Position numbers and translations under genes: made by a program
Notes under the pieces: generated by a model
The model's input: only the letters and a program-made list of their open reading frames with translations
Databases searched by the model: none
What the model was told of the DNA's origin: nothing
Part shown: positions 51,690 through 61,499 of the stretch, piece by piece
Position numbering within the stretch: position 1 is the stretch's first letter
How the letters are laid out: the number at the start of each line of letters is the position of its first letter
NCBI RefSeq assembly: GCF_009469605.1
Contig: NZ_SSXU01000022.1
Span: 1-64,000 of the forward strand
Length of the DNA stretch: 64,000 bases
Direction: 5' to 3'
Source of the DNA: Zoogloea sp. 1C4
GTDB taxonomy: Bacteria > Pseudomonadota > Gammaproteobacteria > Burkholderiales > Rhodocyclaceae

Positions 51690-53783
51690 ATGAAGCACCC
51701 GTTTCGTCCGCGTACGCTGGCTGCCTGCCTGGCGGCCGCGCTGCCGAGCCTCGCCGCTGCCACCGAAACCACCCTGCCCGAAGTCACCGTCGGCAGCCGC
51801 CGGGGCGATCTCGTCGGTGTCGCCGATGCGGCCTCCGAAGGCATCATTGACGCCCGCCGGCTCGCCACCCGTCCGCTGCTGCGCCCGGCCGAGGCGCTGG
51901 AGACCGTGCCCGGGCTGGTCGTCACCCAGCACTCGGGCGACGGCAAGGCCAACCAGTATTTCCTGCGGGGTTTCAACCTCGACCACGGCAGCGACTTCGC
52001 CACCTTCGTGGCCGGCATGCCCGTGAACATGCCCAGCCACGCCCACGGCCAGGGCTACATGGATCTCAACTTCCTGATCCCCGAGCTCATCGCCGGCGTC
52101 CGCTTCCGCAAGGGCGTGTATGCCGCCGAGGACGGCGATTTTGCCACCGCCGGCGCGGCGCGCATCGACTACCAGCGCCAGCTGGCGGCGCCCTTCGTGG
52201 AGATCGGCGCCGGCCAGAACGGCTACCGCCGCCTGCTCGCCGCGGGCAGCCGGCCGCTGGGTGAAATGCAATTGCTGGCGGCGTTCGAGGCCTCGGGCAA
52301 CGACGGCCCGTGGGAGCAGCCCGAGAACCTCGCCCGGCGCAATGCCGTGCTGCGCCTCTCCGAAGGTTCGGCCGCCAATGGCTTTGCCGTCACCGCGATG
52401 AGCTACACGGCGCGCTGGACGGCCACCGAGCACGTGCCGGCGCGGGCCATCGACAGCGGCGAGATCGGCCGCTTCGGCGCCCTGTCGCCCAACGATGGCG
52501 GCACCACCCACCGTCACAGCCTGTCCGCCGAGTGGGCGCGGCCGGATGCCGACGGCGCCAGCCGGGCTGGTGTTTACGTGATCGACTACGGGCTCAACCT
52601 GTTCTCGGCGCCGTCCGGGTTCATCAACGGGCCGGCCGGCGACCAGCACGAGCAAGCCGACCGGCGCCTCGTGTGGGGCGGCCAGGCCAGCCGCAGCTGG
52701 TTCCTCGGCCCCGGGCTGAAGGATTCGGAGCTCACCGCCGGCCTGCAGTGGCGCCAGGACCGCATCCGCAGCGTCGGCCTGTACGCCACCGAGGATCGCC
52801 AGCGCAGCGCAACCGTGCGCCAGGACAAGATCACCGAGACCGCCGCGGCGCTGTTCGTCGAGGCCCGCACCCAGTGGCGGCCGTGGCTGCGTAGCACCCT
52901 GGGCCTGCGTCATGACGAGGTGGACGCCCGCGTCACGGCCACCGGCGGCGAGTTCAACCTCGCCAACGGCGGTAAGGCCCGCGCCGGCCAGACCAGCCCC
53001 AAGCTGGGCGTGGTGCTGGGGCCGTTCGCCTTGCCGGCGCCCACCGAGTTCTACGCCAACTGGGGGCAGGGTTTCCACAGCAACGACGCCCGCGGCGCCA
53101 CCAGCAGCACCAACCCGGCCGACGGCAGCGCGATCAGCCGGGTGCCGCTGCTGGTGCGCGCCCGGGGCGCCGAGCTGGGCTTCCGCAGCACGCCGCTGCC
53201 CGGCTGGCAGACCAGCGTGTCGGTGTGGCAGATGGCGCTGGCCTCCGAGCTGGTGTTCATCGGCGACGAAGGCGTCACCGAACCCAAGGGCGCCTCGCGC
53301 CGCCACGGGCTGGAGTGGAGCAACGAGCTGGCGCTGCCCGCCGGGGTGAGTATCGACACGTCGCTGGCGCTGTCCCAGGCGCGCTTCCGTGAGGCGAATC
53401 CGGACAACGGCGGCACCCGCGTGCCCAACGCGATCCCGGTGGTGGCGTCGGTGGGCGCGGCCCTCGACCCGGGCGGGCGCTGGTTTGCCGGCGCGCGCCT
53501 GCGCTACCTGGGTGCGTATCCGCTGGAAGAAACCGGGCGCGAAAAATCCACGCCCTTCTGGATGGCCAACCTGCGGGTGGGCTATCGGCTGGCGCCCGGC
53601 AGCCAGCTCTCCCTCGACGTGCTCAACCTGTTCGACCGCAAGGCCAACGACATCGAGTACTGGGGCGGCGCCTGCACCCGCAGCGAATCGGCCAGCGGCG
53701 CCTGCGGTGGCGGGATCGACGGCCGGCTGGTGCATCCGCTGGAGCCGCGCACCCTGCGGCTGGCGCTCAGGATCGGGTTCTGA
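51690..53783 (+). CDS. TonB-dependent receptor of the riboswitch-controlled operon
   Basis: 697 residues from the ATG at 51690; a GTG at 51678 is also in frame. Signal peptide (TLAACLAAALPSLAAA), then a probable TonB box in TLPEVTVGSR, a plug with PAEALETVPGLVVTQHSGDG and NQYFLRGFNLDHGSDFATFV, the family-typical HAHGQGYMDLNFLIPELI, and a barrel with a terminal Phe (LRLALRIGF). It starts 21 bp after the DUF2149 gene and is under the same riboswitch, so it likely imports a corrinoid or related tetrapyrrole, functionally like BtuB although of another receptor subgroup. Confidence 0.86.
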   Translation: MKHPFRPRTLAACLAAALPSLAAATETTLPEVTVGSRRGDLVGVADAASEGIIDARRLATRPLLRPAEALETVPGLVVTQHSGDGKANQYFLRGFNLDHGSDFATFVAGMPVNMPSHAHGQGYMDLNFLIPELIAGVRFRKGVYAAEDGDFATAGAARIDYQRQLAAPFVEIGAGQNGYRRLLAAGSRPLGEMQLLAAFEASGNDGPWEQPENLARRNAVLRLSEGSAANGFAVTAMSYTARWTATEHVPARAIDSGEIGRFGALSPNDGGTTHRHSLSAEWARPDADGASRAGVYVIDYGLNLFSAPSGFINGPAGDQHEQADRRLVWGGQASRSWFLGPGLKDSELTAGLQWRQDRIRSVGLYATEDRQRSATVRQDKITETAAALFVEARTQWRPWLRSTLGLRHDEVDARVTATGGEFNLANGGKARAGQTSPKLGVVLGPFALPAPTEFYANWGQGFHSNDARGATSSTNPADGSAISRVPLLVRARGAELGFRSTPLPGWQTSVSVWQMALASELVFIGDEGVTEPKGASRRHGLEWSNELALPAGVSIDTSLALSQARFREANPDNGGTRVPNAIPVVASVGAALDPGGRWFAGARLRYLGAYPLEETGREKSTPFWMANLRVGYRLAPGSQLSLDVLNLFDRKANDIEYWGGACTRSESASGACGGGIDGRLVHPLEPRTLRLALRIGF

Positions 53784-53816
53784 GCGGGCGGATGAAAAAA
53801 ATACAAATCGCCACAC

Positions 53817-53845
53817 TTGAAATGCGCCACACCCGACCCTATTAT
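53817..53845 (+). promoter_or_regulatory. Sigma-70 promoter of groESL
   Basis: TTGAAA at 53817-53822 and TATTAT at 53840-53845 with a 17-bp spacer. The CIRCE operator overlaps its -10 end, so HrcA binding would block RNA polymerase. Confidence 0.8.
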
Positions 53846-53871
53846 TAGCACTCGTCGGCGGTGAGTGCTAA
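53845..53871. promoter_or_regulatory. CIRCE operator (HrcA site)
   Basis: Perfect inverted repeat TTAGCACTC-N9-GAGTGCTAA, the CIRCE consensus. It lies 95 bp upstream of groES and at the -10 of its promoter, indicating HrcA repression relieved on heat shock. Confidence 0.97.
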
Positions 53872-53966
53872 CAGCCTTCCGCCACCCCGATGCCAGTACC
53901 CGATTGCTGGCCAAGTTTTTTTCTGGCGGGCTCCGGCCCGGATTGAACCAAGCAGGAGATCTCTAC

Positions 53967-54257
53967 ATGAAAATCCGTCCCTTGCATGATCGCGTGATCG
54001 TCAAGCGTGTTGAAGCTGAGCGCACCACCTCCAGCGGCATCGTCATCCCCGACTCCGCCGGCGAGAAGCCCGATCAGGGCGAAGTGCTGGCTGTCGGCAA
54101 CGGCAAGATCCTCGAGAGCGGCGAAGTGCGCAAGATGGATGTCAAGGTTGGCGACCGCGTCCTGTTCGGCAAGTACGCTGGCCAGACCGTCAAGGTCGAT
54201 GGTCAGGAACTGCTGGTGATGCGCGAAGAAGACATCATGGGCGTGCTCGAGGCCTGA
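53967..54257 (+). CDS. groES: Co-chaperonin GroES
   Basis: 96 residues, the usual length. [20 protein letters not shown], the mobile loop [20 protein letters not shown] and the C-terminal EDIMGVLEA are all conserved. The ATG has AGCAGGAGA upstream. It caps the GroEL ring in the cytoplasm, and is followed 54 bp later by groEL. Confidence 0.98.
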   Translation: MKIRPLHDRVIVKRVEAERTTSSGIVIPDSAGEKPDQGEVLAVGNGKILESGEVRKMDVKVGDRVLFGKYAGQTVKVDGQELLVMREEDIMGVLEA

Positions 54258-54290
54258 GCTTCGCCGTCCGCGTCTTTCAACCTCATTTAA

Positions 54291-55961
<1,671 letters not shown>

Positions 55962-56017
55962 TTCGCCCCGCCCGGGCGCCTCGAATCCGGCCGGTCTCCG
56001 GCCGGAGCCGAACCCCG

Positions 56018-56060
56018 ATCCCCGTCCTGCGGATTTTCGCAGGGCGGGGATTTGTTTTTT
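56018..56060 (+). terminator. Rho-independent terminator of groESL
   Basis: A 14-bp stem (ATCCCCGTCCTGCG pairing with CGCAGGGCGGGGAT, one G-T-type mismatch) followed by TTTGTTTTTT, 57 bp after the groEL stop. Confidence 0.92.
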
Positions 56061-56423
56061 GGCAGCCGATCGGGCGCCTTGGGGCTGAGCCTGGTCAACG
56101 TGGGGCATCCTGCCCTGTGCTAGACTCGAACGGATTTGTATCGGAATTGGACGGCGGAAACGGCTGGAGATGTCCGCAGGAGGCGCGTGACAAACGCGTA
56201 AGCGGGCAGTGGGAGGCCCGCGGGGCGCGGGTGCTGTGCCTTGCCCGGTGCGCATGAAAAAGACGGCGGGGGAGTGGCCCGTCGGGCGGCCCAATCCCCC
56301 GAGGCTTTGTCGCAGCTTGCGCCACGCCATCACCCCCGAGACCGAGTAAAAGGAGAACAGCGGTCGCACTATGCCGGTAGCCGCTTACTCAAAACTTACA
56401 CCTCAGCTTCGAACAAAAAGACC
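56061..56423. other. Intergenic region between groESL terminator and the TctD-like regulator
   Basis: About 360 bp. The regulator frame is open through the last 180 bp without a convincing earlier start. A short frame at 56253 (31 codons) lacks a ribosome binding site. The promoter of the two-component operon should be here, but I could not place it with confidence. Confidence 0.4.
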
Positions 56424-57084
<661 letters not shown>

Positions 57085-57098
<14 letters not shown>

Positions 57099-58581
57099 GT
57101 GGCGCAAGGCGGCGGCCGACGATGCCGCCGCAGACGGCAAGGCCTTCAACTCGCTGTTCGGCGAGATCCTCGACTGGATGCTCGCGCCGCTGCTTTTCCT
57201 GTGGCCGATCTCCATCATCGTCACCCACAACGTCGCCAACAGCATCGCCAACCAGCCCTACGACCAGGCCCTGGCGGTCAACGTGCGGGCCATCGCCCGG
57301 CTGGTGAAGGTGGAGGGCACGCTGGCGCGGGTCAATTTTCCCGCGCCCGCCCGGCTCATCCTGCGGGCCGACGAGGACGACACGGTTTACTACCAGGTGC
57401 TCGGCTTCAAGGGCGAGCTGCTGGCTGGCGACAAGGACATCCCGCCCATCGCCGCGCCCGACAACGTCGAACCCGATCTGGTGATGTTCCGCGACGAGCA
57501 GATCGCCGGTGAGGAAGTGCGCGTCGCCTACCAGTTCCTGCAACCGCTGGACGGCGCGCCCAGCCGGCTGGTGCTGCTGCAGGTGGCCGAAACCCGCAAC
57601 AAGCGCAGCACCCTCGCGTCGCGGGTCGTCACAGGTGTGCTGCTGCCCCAGTTCGCGATCATCCCCATCGCGGTGATCCTCGTCTGGCTGGGCCTGTCCC
57701 GCGGCATCGCGCCCCTCAACCAGTTGCAGAGCCTGATCCGCCGTCGGCGCCCGTCGGATCTGTCGCCCATCTCGGTCTCCGGCGTGCCCGAGGAAGTCCG
57801 CCCGCTCATCATCGCCTTCAACGACATGATGGCGCGGCTCGAGGAGAACCTGCAGGCCCAGCAACGCTTCATCGCCGACGCCGCCCACCAGATGCGCACC
57901 CCGCTCACCGGCCTGCGCATGCAGACCGACCTGGCCTTGATGGAAACCGACCCGAAGCAGGTCCACCGTTCCCTCGTGCAGATCTCCCAGAGCGCCGAGC
58001 GGGCCGGCCACCTGATCAACCAGCTGCTCTCCCTGGCCCGCGCCGAAGCCAGCTACGAGAAGATCTACGCCGTCGAGCGGGTTGATCTCGAATCCCTGCT
58101 GCGCAACATGCTCAGCGACTTCGTGCCCCGCGCCCGCCAGAAGGACATCGACTTCGGCCTCGAAACCACCGGCGAGCCGCTCATCATCGAAGGCAACCCG
58201 GTGCTGCTGGGCGAGCTGCTCAAGAACCTCATCGACAACGCCATCAAGTACACCCCAGAAGGCGGCTGCGTGACGGTGCGCACCCTCGCCACCGAGCGGG
58301 CCATCGTCGAGGTGGAAGATACCGGCATCGGCGTGCCCGAAGCCGACCGCGAGCGCGTCTTCGAGCGCTTCTATCGCGTGCTGGGCAGCTCCGAGAGCGG
58401 CTCCGGCCTCGGCCTGCCCATCGTCCGTGAGATCGCCGACCTCCACCGCGCCACCGTCAGCCTCATCCCCAACCCCAGCGGCAAGGGCACGATCGCCCAG
58501 GTCGTCTTCCCCCGCGCCCGCGCTGCCGAAGACGACACCAGCACGTCCCGCGCTACCGCCGGTCAGTTCCCCCCGGGCTGA
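57085..58581 (+). CDS. TctE-like sensor histidine kinase
   Basis: 498 residues from the ATG at 57085, which overlaps the regulator gene. A membrane segment (MLAPLLFLWPISIIVTHNVA) is followed by a 2CSK_N periplasmic domain (DQALAVNVRAIARLVKVEGT ... VYYQVLGFKGELLAGD), a second membrane segment (QFAIIPIAVILVWLGL), HAMP, HisKA with the histidine in DAAHQMRTPLTGL and HATPase (NLIDNAIKYTPE; GSGLGLPIVREIA). The same domain order as the kinase of the czc operon indicates paralogy. Confidence 0.88.
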
Positions 58582-58614
58582 ATCCAGGTTGCACACAAAT
58601 ATTGGCGAAATTAT

Positions 58615-58643
58615 TTGACAAGCCCCTGATAGGGGGCTATTAT
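58615..58643 (+). promoter_or_regulatory. Promoter of tRNA-Phe
   Basis: Consensus -35 TTGACA (58615-58620), a 17-bp spacer and -10 TATTAT (58638-58643). A GC-rich stretch gcgctctctc follows before the tRNA, as in stringently controlled stable-RNA promoters. The spacer is almost palindromic (agcccc...ggggc). Confidence 0.85.
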
Positions 58644-58656
58644 TTGCGCTCTCTCA

Positions 58657-58732
58657 GGCCAGTTAGCTCAGTTGGTAGAGCAGCGGATTGAAAATCCGCG
58701 TGTCCGTGGTTCGATTCCGCGACTGGCCACCA
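58657..58732 (+). tRNA. tRNA-Phe (GAA)
   Basis: 76-nt cloverleaf: acceptor GGCCAGT/ACTGGCC, D-arm GCTCAGTTGGTAGAGC, anticodon stem GCGGATT GAA AATCCGC with anticodon GAA, T-arm TCCGTGGTTCGATTCCGCGA region, and encoded CCA. The 3' end is the likely attachment site for the integrase gene that follows. Confidence 0.98.
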
Positions 58733-58742
58733 AGAATTATCA

Positions 58743-58784
58743 AGCACTTAGCCCAGCCCATAAAGCTGGGCTAAGTGCTTTTTG
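58743..58784 (+). terminator. Terminator of tRNA-Phe
   Basis: A 16-bp perfect stem (AAGCACTTAGCCCAGC / GCTGGGCTAAGTGCTT) with a 7-nt loop and a following TTTTTG, 10 bp after the tRNA 3' end. Confidence 0.93.
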
Positions 58785-58836
58785 TGCCTTGTTCTGACGT
58801 TTTTCTGTCAAACGGGCCGGTGGCCGATGGCGTTTG

Positions 58837-58925
58837 CATGCGCTCCAGTGCGCACTTGCAGCGCATGTCGACGGTTCATCCTCGCTCTGCGTGCCTATAC
58901 GCAACTCCTACTTTCTTGGAGTTGC
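58837..58925. repeat. Two inverted repeats in the integrase leader
   Basis: CATGCGCT/AGCGCATG arms at 58837-58844 and 58860-58867, and GCAACTCC/GGAGTTGC arms at 58901-58908 and 58918-58925. Both are perfect 8-bp inverted repeats between the tRNA terminator and the integrase start. They may be recombinase or regulator binding sites, or RNA hairpins limiting integrase expression. Confidence 0.65.
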
Positions 58926-58991
58926 TCATGTCTCTGCACACATCTGTCTTCATGCCCCCCTGCAAGGCGCCTGCCGCCGAAGGCGGGCTCC

Positions 58992-60431
58992 ATGGCTAAG
59001 TCCTACCAGGAAGGCGCCGGCTGGGCCTTTCGGATGCGTATTCGGGGTGAGGATATTTATCGCTCCGGCTTCAAGAACAAGACCGAGGCGATGCGTGCGA
59101 TGGAGGCGCTCAAAGCCGAGTTGTGCGATGCGCCCGCACAGTCCGGACGCGGTGCGCATCGAACCAGCGTGGGCGCGGCGTTCTCGGATTATGCGAAGGA
59201 GCGCCTGCCGTACCTCAAGGGCGCCAGTCAGGACGTTCGCCGTATCAATCGCTACCTGCGGGCCCTCGGGTTGCCCGTCGTCGAGCTCACCCCGGTGACG
59301 CTTGTGAAAGAGGGGAAGCGTGTCTTTTGGGACGTAACTTTCGTTGAAGAGCCCGTACGGGTCATCCCGGCGTCGCTGACCGCGCACCGGCATCGCCTAG
59401 GCAAGGGTAGCGCGGAGAGCGATCGGGCCCGCAAACAGCTGGCCGGCATGATGATGGCCGATGTGACGACGCATCACGTCCAGGCTGTCATCAACGCCTT
59501 GCGCGCAGAGGGGAAAAAGTCGGCGACCATTCACCTCGAACGTTCCGAGCTGCGCCGGTTGTTCAAGCACGCCAGCGCGGTGTGGAAATGGCGAGGGCTG
59601 GGGGGGAATCCTGCCGATGCCGAAGTTGATATGCCCGCGGTCGAGGCGGGGCGCGACCGCGTCGTCACAAACGAAGAGTGGCAGAAGGTCTCGAAGCACC
59701 TGGCGGCCTATCCCAACCCTTACGCAGCACCACTCGCCTGCCTGATGCTCGAGACCGCTATGCGCTCGTGCGAGCCGTTGGTGCACCTGCGCTGGGGTGA
59801 CATCGACTGGCGCCAGCGGGTGATCAAGCTGCGGGATGCCAAAGCCGGCGCTCGTAAGGTGCCCCTGGGGCCCGGTGCCCTGCATGTTTTGTCGCAACTG
59901 AAGAAGTATGCGGCCACGCCCCCGCTACCCGACGACAAGGTGTTTCCGACGACCTACGAGGCGGTCAAGAAAGCCTGGGCCGTGTCCTGCAAGAAGGCAG
60001 GTTTGACGGATGTCGGGCTGCATGACCTGCGGCACACTTCGGCGACCCGTTTTGCGCTTGAGTTCAAGGGCAATCTGCCAGTGCTGATGGTCATCACTGG
60101 GCACAAGACGGCCCAGATGGCGATGCGTTACGTGAATATTGAGGCGACGCAGGTCGCGACGATGATGCATAAGGAACCATTGCCCGTGGAGCACACGGCG
60201 GCTGGCTACGAAATGGATGTGACGGCAGCGATGGACGCTGCGTTCGAGGCGCGAGAACAGGCCGAGAGGGAGAAATCCAGGAAACCATTCAGTCGTGAGC
60301 CGCAAGCGCCTGTGGGCGCGATGGGCTGGGGAGATGCCCGTGTGGCTGACATCATTTCGGCACCCAGGCCGGCGGCTGGCGCTCGCTCGGGCAACATCAT
60401 CCCGTTCGATTTCCGCAGGAGGGCCGCATGA
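58992..60431 (+). CDS. Tyrosine-type site-specific integrase
   Basis: 479 residues from the ATG at 58992. The N-terminal arm and core-binding domain precede the catalytic domain with the first Arg in ETAMRSCEPL, then HDLRHTSATRF (HxxR), GHKTAQMAMRYVN with the His/Trp-position residue and the nucleophilic Tyr. A C-terminal extension of about 80 residues follows. It lies directly downstream of tRNA-Phe in the same direction, the classical position for an element integrated at a tRNA 3' end. Codon use is less GC-biased than in the chromosomal genes upstream. Confidence 0.9.
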   Translation: MAKSYQEGAGWAFRMRIRGEDIYRSGFKNKTEAMRAMEALKAELCDAPAQSGRGAHRTSVGAAFSDYAKERLPYLKGASQDVRRINRYLRALGLPVVELTPVTLVKEGKRVFWDVTFVEEPVRVIPASLTAHRHRLGKGSAESDRARKQLAGMMMADVTTHHVQAVINALRAEGKKSATIHLERSELRRLFKHASAVWKWRGLGGNPADAEVDMPAVEAGRDRVVTNEEWQKVSKHLAAYPNPYAAPLACLMLETAMRSCEPLVHLRWGDIDWRQRVIKLRDAKAGARKVPLGPGALHVLSQLKKYAATPPLPDDKVFPTTYEAVKKAWAVSCKKAGLTDVGLHDLRHTSATRFALEFKGNLPVLMVITGHKTAQMAMRYVNIEATQVATMMHKEPLPVEHTAAGYEMDVTAAMDAAFEAREQAEREKSRKPFSREPQAPVGAMGWGDARVADIISAPRPAAGARSGNIIPFDFRRRAA

Positions 60432-60838
60432 TGGCAGGCGGTGCGCATGTGCCTTCGGTCGAGCTGAAGACGGTCGAGTTCATCCTGGGCGTCTTGGATG
60501 CGCGGGCATCCCGTGCGGTACAACTGCGCTATCACGGATTTCGGGTGTCGCTCGAGTACGAGCCCGAGTTGTCGGTGCCAGGCGTTGGCACCTTCAAGGA
60601 TGTGTTGGTGATTACAGACGTCTACGTCCCGCCGCGCTATCGCCAGTGCGGCTGGTTTCGGGCCTACCTCAAGCTGTGTGGGCTGCTCTGCGGCGATGCG
60701 TTGATCGTCGATGAGGTGTACGGACCGGTGCGTGATGCGCTCATCGGTTACGGCTTTGTGCCCGTGCCCGGAGATGCAGTGATGCTGAGCAAGCAGTCCC
60801 CTTGGAAAGCGTCCTGGAGGCCAAGATGGCACACCTGA
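60428..60838 (+). CDS. Hypothetical protein, possibly GNAT-like
   Basis: 136 residues, overlapping the integrase stop by 4 bp (ATGA). A central ITDVYVPPRYRQCGWFRAYL resembles GNAT motif A (strand, then a R-x-x-G-type turn and helix), with a late YGFVPVPGDAVMLSK like the GNAT C-terminal strand. The match is weak. The overlap implies co-expression with the integrase. Its 3' end also overlaps the antitoxin gene by 13 bp. Confidence 0.5.
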   Translation: MMAGGAHVPSVELKTVEFILGVLDARASRAVQLRYHGFRVSLEYEPELSVPGVGTFKDVLVITDVYVPPRYRQCGWFRAYLKLCGLLCGDALIVDEVYGPVRDALIGYGFVPVPGDAVMLSKQSPWKASWRPRWHT

Positions 60839-61074
60839 TTCTGGCGGAAACCGCCGCGACCGTTTCCGAACTGAAGCGCAACCCCATGGGTACAGTTGCT
60901 GCGGGGGAGGGGATGCCCGTTGCAATGCTGAATCGCAGCGCGCCGGTGTTCTATTGTGTTCCCGCAAAGGCCTACGTAGCGTTGATGGATCGCTTGAAGG
61001 ACCTGGAGCTCAATGTCCTTGCCGATACCCGTGCCGGCAAGCGCGTCACCCGGGGGGCGCTCGATGAACTATGA
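60826..61074 (+). CDS. StbD/RelB-type antitoxin
   Basis: 82 residues from the ATG at 60826, preceded by GGAGG. The sequence (ILAETAATVSELKRNPMGTV, then AMLNRSAPVFYCVPAKAYVA) matches the Phd/YefM-like StbD antitoxins that bind their own promoter and neutralise a RelE/StbE toxin. It overlaps the toxin frame by 11 bp, as in intact pairs. The partner is frameshifted. Confidence 0.85.
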   Translation: MAHLILAETAATVSELKRNPMGTVAAGEGMPVAMLNRSAPVFYCVPAKAYVALMDRLKDLELNVLADTRAGKRVTRGALDEL

Positions 61075-61356
61075 GCTTGGATTCATCGATGAGGCCCTGG
61101 CCGAGTGGAGAGCACTCGACGGCAGCGTCCGGGCGCAGTTCAAGACGCTGCTGGCCGAGCGTCTGAAAAAGCTGCCCGTGCCGGCAGCCACGCTCGGGGG
61201 CATCCGGATCGCTATGAAATACCGCTCCGCAGGGGTGGGCTCCGACTGGTCTATGAGGTGCGGGGCCAGCAACTGGTTGTGGTCATTGCGGGCGGCAAGC
61301 GGGATCGCAATGCAGTGTTCAAGGCCGCGGCCGGACGCTGCCCAATGGAGCGCTGA
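61064..61356 (+). pseudogene. RelE/StbE-type toxin, frameshifted
   Basis: Starting at ATG 61064 the first 45 codons read like a StbE toxin (NYELGFIDEALAEWRALDGS ... VPAATLGG). After the run of five G at 61196-61200, the homologous continuation (HPDRYEIPLRRGGLRLVYEV, then VVIAGGKRDRN) is in another frame. Restoring one G would join the two. The current product would lose the C-terminal half with the catalytic basic residues. The call could be a true pseudogene or a sequencing error in a homopolymer. Confidence 0.8.
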
Positions 61357-61397
61357 CGCAAGGATCTAGCGCAGGAACGTAGCGCAGGAAACAAGAT

Positions 61398-61429
61398 AAG
61401 CCCGGGAGAGCCAATGCCTTCCCGGGCTT
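61398..61429. terminator. Bidirectional terminator between toxin remnant and Fic gene
   Basis: A perfect 10-bp stem AAGCCCGGGA / TCCCGGGCTT with a 12-nt loop lies between convergent genes. Short pyrimidine tracts follow on both strands. Confidence 0.7.
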
Positions 61430-61499
61430 CTTCCATGTTTGGCTGCGAAAGCGAACCCGTCAGTCTGCCCAGCGGCCCTGAAGGCGCTCGACCATCGAC

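Noticed and set aside
56253..56348. 31-codon frame before the TctD-like regulator
   Set aside because: No ribosome binding site or family resemblance; it is followed by AAAAGGAG, but no start codon at suitable spacing follows that site.
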